Below are positions 1-4,404 of a stretch of DNA of 8,167 nt, in pieces. The DNA lies in the NCBI GenBank assembly GCA_024278215.1, contig JAJRTR010000066.1:1-8167 (forward strand). The letters are read 5' to 3'. The translations under genes were made by a program, and so were the position numbers. Position 1 is the first letter of the stretch; each line of letters opens with the position of its first letter. A model generated the notes under the pieces. That model ran no database searches, was not told the origin of the DNA, and worked only from the letters and a program-made list of their open reading frames with translations. The stretch is from a bacterium. Its GTDB lineage: Bacteria > UBP15 > UBA6099 > JAJRTR01.

Positions 1-204
1 AGGCCGCGCCGCAACAAGCCGCGCTCTGATGTCGAGAAGTCGATAAGAGAGGTAGCAGCATGGCGCGCGCGACACCTGCGCGAACGCGCCGAAAGCGCCA
101 TCTCCGCACTGCCCGCCGTAGAAGACAGCGCGCCGCCTGCCGGGGCAGCGGCCACCGACACGGCGCGTCTTGTTCCTTTCGGACGACAAACAAAAAACTT
201 CTGA
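1..204 (+). CDS. 3' end of an ORF, possibly a phage packaging protein
   Basis: An open frame of 67 codons runs in from the window edge and stops at TGA 202-204. Its codons are rich in G or C at the third position, like the portal gene downstream, whereas the other two forward frames either close early or give an arginine-rich shadow. The visible tail is charged (VEKSIREVAAWRARHLRERAE) and then rich in Ala and Pro, which suggests a helical segment followed by a flexible C-terminus. I do not recognise the family. In Mu-like phages the gene just before the gp29-type portal is the large terminase subunit, so a terminase tail is the best guess from position alone. The start and any diagnostic motifs lie outside the window. 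The 152-bp gap to the next gene is wide for a phage packaging cluster. Confidence 0.45.
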   Translation, partial: RPRRNKPRSDVEKSIREVAAWRARHLRERAESAISALPAVEDSAPPAGAAATDTARLVPFGRQTKNF

Positions 205-226
205 GGATTCCGGCTCTGCCTCAGAA
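199..226 (+). other. Hairpin spanning a stop codon
   Basis: TTCTGAGG (199-206) and CCTCAGAA (219-226) are perfect 8-bp inverted repeats around a 12-nt loop. The stem includes the TGA stop of the upstream ORF. No run of T follows, so it is not a typical intrinsic terminator. It could stabilise or weakly terminate the upstream transcript. Confidence 0.35.
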
Positions 227-307
227 TCTGTGAGTTTACTTCAAGCCGGTCGCAGCAGAATCGTAATTTTCCAATCAGCTTACTTATCAAAACAAAAAAC
301 GACAGAC

Positions 308-356
308 AGGAGGCGGAGCCTTCGAGCAACCCGCTTGCAGGGCTCCCGACAAACAG
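308..356 (+). promoter_or_regulatory. Displaced Shine-Dalgarno with a bridging hairpin ahead of the portal gene
   Basis: A perfect AGGAGG lies at 308-313, but no ATG, GTG or TTG follows at normal spacing. The only good start in the portal frame is ATG 357, which has no Shine-Dalgarno of its own. Between them, GGAGCC (315-320) pairs perfectly with GGCTCC (341-346), and GCAA (326-329) pairs with TTGC (335-338) inside that stem. If the hairpin folds, 32 nt are looped out and the effective distance from AGGAGG to ATG falls to 11 nt. Folded-leader ribosome-binding sites of this kind are known, for example phage T4 gene 38. The pairing is read directly from the sequence; the function is inferred. 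Confidence 0.5.
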
Positions 357-1694
357 ATGAAAACAACAGAGGCAATCAGGAAGTATATCGGCAGGATAAG
401 AGGGAATGAACCCGTCGGAAGACATGATGGACTTGCGAGCACAGCGACAGGCTCGACTAATGACGGCACAGCGGCGGACTCGGCCTACAGCGGTGCGGCG
501 GCAATACAGAAAACCGGACCGGCCGCCCCGGCCTCCGCGCGCCGGGAAGTCGGCGTGGACGTCGAGATCGCGCGCCAGCGCGGGCCGGGCGGTTTCGTCT
601 CGTTCCGCAATCCCGACGATCTCGCCGCGGGCAAAGGGCTCGACACCTACGACCGCATGATGACCGACGCGCAGGTGCGCATGGCCGTCAACTACAAGCG
701 CTTCGCCGTCATATCGAGCGACTGGGAGATCGCCCCGGCCTCGGACTCGCCGGCGGATAAAGAAATAGCCGCGTTCGTGAAGTCGGCCCTCGACAATATG
801 AACGGCTCGCTCGTGCAGGCGGTCTTCGGCATCATGAACGCCCTCGTGCACGGCTACTCGATCTCGGAGATGGTGTTCGAGCCGATAGAAAGCGGGGCGT
901 TCGCGGGCAAGTGGGGCCTGCGCGCCGTCAAGCCGAAACACCCGGAAGATTATGACTTCGACCTGGACCGTTTCGGCAACATCAAGTCGCTGCTGCTGAC
1001 AGACGAGAACAGCAAACAGACGAAAGTGCCCGCGTGGAAATTCGCCCTGTATACATATCTGCCGGAGTTCGGGCGGCCATGGGGGCGCAGCGACCTGCGG
1101 GCCGTCTACAAACACTGGTGGTCGAAAGACTTCCTGCTCAAATGGTGGAACATATACCTCGAAACATTCGGCGCGCCCACGCGCGTAGGCAAGTATCCGG
1201 CCGGCTCGACCAGCGTCTCGAAACAAACCGACCTCAAGCGCGTGCTCCGCGACATCGTCAACAATACCGCCATCACGCTGCCCGACGACATGGACATCGA
1301 GTTTATCACAGCCGCGGGCAACGCCGGGTTCGAGACCGCCGTCGAGTACCACGACGCGCAGATCGTCAGGGGCATCCTCGGCCAGACACTCACCAGCAGC
1401 GAAGGCAAGCGCGTCGGCTCGCTCGCGCTCGGCAACGTGCACCAGGAAACGATGGAAGACTACGTCACATTCCTCCGGCGCGACATCGCCGAATCTGTGA
1501 TGCGCGAGCAGATAATCCGGCGGCTCGTCGAGTTCAACTATTCGGGCGTCGACACGCTGCCGCGCTTCGTGTGGCAGCCGCGCAAGGGCAAGATTGTGAT
1601 GTCGTCCGTCTCGGATATCGCCACACTCATCGACACCGGCATCGTCACCAGCGACGACTTCGCCGCGCTGCGCGAGCGTCTCGACCTGCCGTGA
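357..1694 (+). CDS. Mu-like phage portal protein (gp29 type, DUF935)
   Basis: This encodes a 445-aa protein of the DUF935 family, the Mu gp29-type portal. In that family the protein forms the dodecameric ring at the head vertex through which DNA is packaged and released. Recognisable stretches are the N-terminal part near residues 85-130 (TYDRMMTDAQVRMAVNYKR, then SSDWEI), the Trp-rich segment WWSKDFLLKWWNIYLETFG near residues 254-272, the SSEGKRVGSLALGNVH segment near 347-362, and WQPRKGKI near 406. The first 60 residues are low-complexity and rich in Ala, Gly and Ser. The end at RERLDLP comes soon after the conserved domain, so the protein is somewhat shorter than Mu gp29 (about 512 aa) but not clearly broken. 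Start ATG 357 is the first start in frame and may depend on the folded leader upstream. No head-morphogenesis or protease gene follows, which suggests a prophage remnant. Confidence 0.88.
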   Translation: MKTTEAIRKYIGRIRGNEPVGRHDGLASTATGSTNDGTAADSAYSGAAAIQKTGPAAPASARREVGVDVEIARQRGPGGFVSFRNPDDLAAGKGLDTYDRMMTDAQVRMAVNYKRFAVISSDWEIAPASDSPADKEIAAFVKSALDNMNGSLVQAVFGIMNALVHGYSISEMVFEPIESGAFAGKWGLRAVKPKHPEDYDFDLDRFGNIKSLLLTDENSKQTKVPAWKFALYTYLPEFGRPWGRSDLRAVYKHWWSKDFLLKWWNIYLETFGAPTRVGKYPAGSTSVSKQTDLKRVLRDIVNNTAITLPDDMDIEFITAAGNAGFETAVEYHDAQIVRGILGQTLTSSEGKRVGSLALGNVHQETMEDYVTFLRRDIAESVMREQIIRRLVEFNYSGVDTLPRFVWQPRKGKIVMSSVSDIATLIDTGIVTSDDFAALRERLDLP

Positions 1695-1727
1695 GCGGTT
1701 ATATCATATTCTCCTTGTCTCCGGTGT

Positions 1728-1742
1728 TCTTTACAATAAAGA
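1728..1742 (+). other. Small hairpin after the portal gene
   Basis: TCTTTA (1728-1733) and TAAAGA (1737-1742) form a perfect 6-bp stem with a 3-nt CAA loop, 33 nt after the portal stop. It is AU-rich and lacks a T-tract, so terminator activity would be weak. The rest of 1695-1849 is purine-rich on the + strand from about 1737 and shows no convincing gene on either strand. Confidence 0.25.
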
Positions 1743-1849
1743 GCAAAAGGCACAAAGAAAAGAAACTTGACCACCGCCGCAGCCAATAAGCCGACAGGCA
1801 AAGAGAGTAGTCTACGGCATCTGCGCAGAACCAAGAACGAACAATCATT

Positions 1850-2029
1850 TGAGCCGATTGCAAAATTCTGATTCTGCTGCGGTCGGCTGCTATTGCCCAT
1901 AGCTGCGTTGTCGGCACAAAATCGTCCTCGACGTACTCTACAAGTACGCCTGCGAGGATTTTACACCTCCGCCTTGCTCTGAACAATTTCGCTCGACCTC
2001 GCTACGAACATAATTTTGCAATTGGCTCA
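1850..2029. repeat. Long nested palindrome, element 1 (MITE/REP-like)
   Basis: This is an imperfect palindrome of about 180 bp. The outer arms TGAGCCGATTGCAAAATT (1850-1867) and AATTTTGCAATTGGCTCA (2012-2029) match at 17 of 18 positions. Near the centre is an imperfect hairpin with arms at about 1918-1937 and 1943-1962: AAAATC pairs with GATTTT, then CCTCG with CGAGG, then CGTACT with AGTACG, around a short loop. TGCGTTG (1904-1910) and CCGCCTTG (1969-1976) flank this core. The same TGCGTTG, TACT/AGTA stem and GCCTTG order, at nearly the same spacing, recurs in element 2. No transposase is encoded, so if mobile it would have to be moved in trans. No target-site duplication is evident. Short antisense ORFs across it are products of the repeat. 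Confidence 0.7.
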
Positions 2030-2139
2030 TTGGAATTTTGTTATCATCACTGACATTCGAGGAGTTCTTGGACAGAGTTGAAAATTTCATAAAAGAGAAT
2101 TACCCGGATTACGAGAAATATCTCAGGTATCTGGAATGA
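2014..2139 (+). pseudogene. Possible 3' remnant of a gene, or a very small ORF
   Basis: An open frame follows TAA 2011-2013 and ends at TGA 2137-2139. Its C-terminal part, FEEFLDRVENFIKENYPDY followed by EKYLRYLE, has the composition of a real helical protein tail. The frame has no ATG. The only possible start is TTG 2038, without a clear Shine-Dalgarno, which would give about 33 residues. The first codons lie in the right arm of element 1, so the natural 5' part may have been lost when the repeat arrived. Element 2 begins just after the stop. No family is recognised, and chance coding cannot be excluded at this length. Confidence 0.35.
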
Positions 2140-2155
2140 GCCGGGCACGCCGTTT

Positions 2156-2337
2156 TAGCCCGGATTTCTCACAAAGAAATCCGGAAAACCGGGATAACGC
2201 CTGTTCTATTGCGTTGCGATGGCGATTCGGGATCGGTCACATACTTACAGTATGCTCCCTCACCACTCACTTGCCGCGCCTTGTATTATAGGCGTTCTTC
2301 CGGTTTTCAAACCCGCATTTGTGAAATATGCGGGTTA
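2156..2337. repeat. Long nested palindrome with terminal hairpins, element 2
   Basis: This is an imperfect palindrome of about 182 bp. The left end is a perfect 10-bp hairpin, CCGGATTTCT (2160-2169) with AGAAATCCGG (2175-2184). The right end is a perfect 9-bp hairpin, AACCCGCAT (2310-2318) with ATGCGGGTT (2328-2336). The two ends resemble each other in inverted orientation. Further in, GAAAACCGG pairs with CCGGTTTTC and AACGCCT with AGGCGTT. The centre is CATACT (2240-2245), loop TAC, AGTATG (2249-2254). TGCGTTG (2210-2216) and GCGCCTTG (2276-2283) flank the core, as in element 1. Terminal hairpins are typical of palindromic elements moved by single-strand transposases. That mechanism is an analogy here, since no such enzyme is encoded in the window. 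Confidence 0.7.
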
Positions 2338-2353
2338 GAAGCGAGTTGCCGAT

Positions 2354-2394
2354 GAGGGAAATGTGTTTGCAGTATTCGCTTGCGCATTTCCCTC
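2354..2394. repeat. 10-bp perfect inverted repeat upstream of the broken membrane gene
   Basis: GAGGGAAATG (2354-2363) and CATTTCCCTC (2385-2394) are perfect inverted repeats separated by 21 nt. The structure ends 63 nt before ATG 2458. It could be a terminator or leader structure, or a further palindromic repeat, since it directly follows element 2. It has no T-tract. Confidence 0.45.
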
Positions 2395-2444
2395 TCAACC
2401 ATTATCCTTCAATCAGGTATTTATCCTTATATTCAAAACGGCAT

Positions 2445-2450
2445 GAGGTG
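2445..2450 (+). promoter_or_regulatory. Ribosome-binding site for ATG 2458
   Basis: GAGGTG lies 7 nt before ATG 2458. This supports translation beginning in the frame that encodes the hydrophobic N-terminus, not at TTG 2504, which has no such signal and lies in the other frame. Confidence 0.5.
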
Positions 2451-2457
2451 TTCCGGC

Positions 2458-3106
2458 ATGAAATTTCGAAAATTTCTTATAGGATGCGGCGCAACGATTA
2501 TTATTGCCCTTAGTATTTGTGGTGCATATAGTATATATCGATTTATCCTTACCTATCTTTCAACCTTACGATTCAGACTGGCCGCGACTGAGTGAAAAGG
2601 ATCAGAAGTTCATTGATGATGTCTCGAACATGATGACGGATGCGGGGCTTTTTACCGTACACAACGATAATGATGATGAACTTGCGCAGGAGATAGACAA
2701 AGTGCGTGAATTAGAAAAGTATGTCAAAAGTAAGGAAGGCTATGTATTTGATTCCGGAGCCGTATTCAGAGAAGCTTCTTCTTTCCACATATTGACAGTG
2801 GAAGCCTATATCAAGGCTTACGATTCATACGGCGAATGCGATAAGGTCTATGAGCTTATGCCTGAATTCATAAGTATGATAAATGATGACTACCAGATAG
2901 TGGAATTATTCACCGGAGAAACAACCGATCCTGAAATGGAGACGAGTGAAGAATACTATGAGAAAAAAATAGATGAAGATGCTTTTTTAATAAGTTTATT
3001 GAGAGATCTCAAATGCAAAAGCTGTGGAATTCAGCCACATCCGTATTGGCGCCTCAAGGGGAGTTGTAACCCTGGCGCGCCACCGGATGAACCCGGCGTT
3101 GATTAG
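2458..3106 (+). pseudogene. Frameshifted membrane-anchored protein of unknown function
   Basis: Two overlapping frames appear to be halves of one gene. From ATG 2458, with a good Shine-Dalgarno, the first frame encodes a basic start and a hydrophobic helix (MKFRKFLIGCGATIIIALSI and on to IYRFI), typical of a signal anchor. It then degenerates and stops at 2595. The +1 frame carries on from about 2545 with LPIFQPYDSDWPRLSEKDQ and stays open to TAG 3104-3106. That part is an acidic, probably extracytoplasmic domain rich in Asp, Glu and Tyr. The joined product would be about 215 aa. The gene is more AT-rich than its neighbours, which suggests a different origin. The last 25 residues or so (from CKSCGIQPHPYW) look unlike the rest and lie in GC-richer DNA. 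No family is recognised. A sequencing error, a real mutation or a programmed shift could explain the break; there is no obvious slippery site. Confidence 0.6.
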
Positions 3107-3143
3107 AATACCCCGCAGGATAGAAAAAGTTCCCTAAAAGAAC

Positions 3144-3185
3144 ATTGTGTAAGATCTGGGAAGATCTGGGGACACCATACACAAT
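3144..3185. repeat. Tandem 10-bp repeat inside a 7-bp inverted repeat
   Basis: AAGATCTGGG occurs twice in a row (3151-3160 and 3161-3170). The pair is enclosed by ATTGTGT (3144-3150) and ACACAAT (3179-3185), a perfect inverted repeat. The string GGGGACACCATAC following the second copy resembles sequences I associate with the ends of IS200-like or REP-associated transposase loci. That is recollection, not a search result. Confidence 0.5.
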
Positions 3186-3235
3186 TATTTGCAATATAAG
3201 ATTATTTTTGACGCAAACGGCACTATCAGAAAATC

Positions 3236-3310
3236 CTGGAATGCAAAAACGTCAGTTTTTGCGAAATGCGACTTCTTCACAGTTGCAACGACACAGTCGT
3301 TGCATTCCAG
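3236..3310. repeat. Palindromic cluster: two perfect hairpins inside an 11-bp inverted repeat
   Basis: Outer arms CTGGAATGCAA (3236-3246) and TTGCATTCCAG (3300-3310) are perfect inverted repeats. Inside them, GCAAAAAC (3243-3250) pairs with GTTTTTGC (3255-3262) around GTCA, and TGCAACGAC (3284-3292) pairs with GTCGTTGCA (3296-3304) around ACA. The outer arms overlap both inner stems, so the outer and inner folds compete. This could be an RNA with two alternative structures, a cruciform in DNA, or a dispersed repeat. No T-tract follows. Confidence 0.65.
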
Positions 3311-3385
3311 AAATTTCAGATGTACTGTTGCGAGCAGTTACCCGTGAACGGATACAGTGGTTTTGCGAAAAGCGGGATAGGTACC

Positions 3386-3419
3386 GCAAAAAACAGCGTT
3401 ACCAGGCCCTGTTTTTCGC
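3386..3419. repeat. Imperfect 11-bp hairpin
   Basis: GCAAAAAACAG (3386-3396) and CTGTTTTTCGC (3409-3419) pair at 10 of 11 positions around a 12-nt loop. The arms carry the same GCAAAAA/TTTTTGC theme as the stem at 3243-3262, which suggests that both belong to one repetitive unit spanning about 3236-3419. A few short stems follow, such as CACAT/ATGTG near 3420. Confidence 0.45.
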
Positions 3420-3639
3420 ACATTAAAAATGTGGTTGTTTTTAACCCACTTTTATGTCGCACATCCCATAACGGCGAAAAGGATGCACAAAAGCGCAAGC
3501 GTGGATATAATATCTGTATCCCGGAGGGGAAGCGCGGCGCGTGTCGTGGGGGGGCTCTCCTTATTGAGGCCGGGAAATCGTGACTATCCTGTCCTGAGTC
3601 CTGAGTATACGGGACGGCAGGCGCGGAGACAGCGGAATA

Positions 3640-4221
3640 TTGATTGACGACGGCACTATAATGGACCGGCTGTGCGAACAGCTTGTGGCTGCTGCGGCGG
3701 ACTACGATGCGGCGCGTCACGACCTCGACGATATTGTCGAGTTGTTTATTACGGACATAAAACAGAACCTCAGGTTGTATGTGTTCAACAATATCAAGCG
3801 GGAACTCACAAAGAATCCGCGCCGACTGGAAGATATAGACGAGGTGAAGTTGCGACAACTCCGCGGCGAACTCGAGCAGCCGCTGTATGATGAAACCGAG
3901 CGAATCGTAGCCATACTGCGCGATTTCCCCGGCTGGTACGATCTTGACACTGTATATATAGATGTTTCTTCAAAAGTGTGGAGAGCAGTCAAGTCGGTCG
4001 AAACACCTGTCAATAGAATTCTGAAGAAGTTCGACATCTCATCAATAAATATGAAGAACTGGACATGGTTGTCCGAAGACATCAACAGGCTGGCGACCGA
4101 GCACTTTCCGGGAACCAAGAAGGAGTATATCGAAAGAAAGAAGAAGTATGCTTATCTCGAGGACAGATACCGGGAAGAGGAGCGACTCGGGAACGCTATA
4201 GAAAGGCTCGAAGGCTTATAG
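3640..4221 (+). CDS. Helical protein of unknown function, 193 aa
   Basis: The frame from TTG 3640 to TAG 4219-4221 encodes 193 residues; ATG 3661 would give 186. TTG is preceded by GGAG at a somewhat long spacing (about 11 nt), while ATG has no Shine-Dalgarno, so the start is uncertain. I do not recognise the family. There is no signal peptide or membrane helix, so it is probably cytoplasmic. The protein is charged and mostly helical, with a central FPGWYDLDTVYIDVSS segment near residues 105-120, a Trp-containing NWTWLSEDINRL segment near 139-150, and a C-terminal stretch very rich in Lys, Glu and Arg (KKEYIERKKKYAYLEDRYRE) that could form a coiled coil. Base composition and codon use fit the downstream genes better than the AT-rich broken gene upstream. 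The next gene starts 183 bp later with no shared operon signal. Confidence 0.7.
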   Translation: MIDDGTIMDRLCEQLVAAAADYDAARHDLDDIVELFITDIKQNLRLYVFNNIKRELTKNPRRLEDIDEVKLRQLRGELEQPLYDETERIVAILRDFPGWYDLDTVYIDVSSKVWRAVKSVETPVNRILKKFDISSINMKNWTWLSEDINRLATEHFPGTKKEYIERKKKYAYLEDRYREEERLGNAIERLEGL

Positions 4222-4404
4222 CGCGACCTGTGCGGATTTTCGGGGGCATGATGTGGCTTCACGCTTTATTCGCAAGGAATTGTTATATGTCTCCGCGGGG
4301 TGGCAACGAATCATGTGTGCCAGGCCCGATCTGTTTTTGTTTGGGGGCGAACAACACTTTGACAGCATTCCGAGCGGTCCCGACGGTGTGTGCTGTATTG
4401 CAAA

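Larger units (their letters stand above)
3107..3639. other. 533-bp intergenic region with hairpins, no convincing gene
   Basis: Short ORFs exist in several frames, but all cross strong inverted repeats and none has credible protein composition. From left to right the region holds a tandem 10-mer within an inverted repeat, two perfect hairpins enclosed by an 11-bp inverted repeat, a further 11-bp stem, TATAAT at 3506-3511 without a good -35 box, a run of seven G at 3548-3554, and a direct repeat GTCCTGA GTCCTGA at 3591-3604 just before the next gene. Confidence 0.6.

Noticed and set aside
1034-1789. Long + strand ORF overlapping the portal gene
   Set aside because: It is extremely rich in Arg, His and Ala, the usual shadow of a GC-rich gene read one frame off. 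The portal frame has clear family motifs.
1699-1986. Antisense ORF across element 1
   Set aside because: It is produced by reading through the palindrome. Similar spurious ORFs would arise at every copy of such a repeat.
3151-3170. CRISPR-like array
   Set aside because: There are only two 10-bp units directly abutting, with no spacers.
3236-3419. Integron attC sites as an explanation for the hairpins
   Set aside because: No matching pair of RYYYAAC and GTTRRRY core sites was found, and the stems are perfect, unlike the bulged stems of attC sites.
3145-3647. Three overlapping short + strand ORFs (starting near 3145, 3266 and 3429)
   Set aside because: They cross strong hairpins, lack good ribosome-binding sites and have unlikely composition. 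No frame is favoured over the others.
3316-3858. 180-aa antisense ORF
   Set aside because: Its first-translated part is the shadow of the 193-aa gene and the remainder crosses hairpins. No start signal or family pattern was seen.
4359-4364. TTGACA as a -35 box for the glycosidase gene
   Set aside because: No acceptable -10 box lies 16-18 nt downstream, so the match is probably chance.
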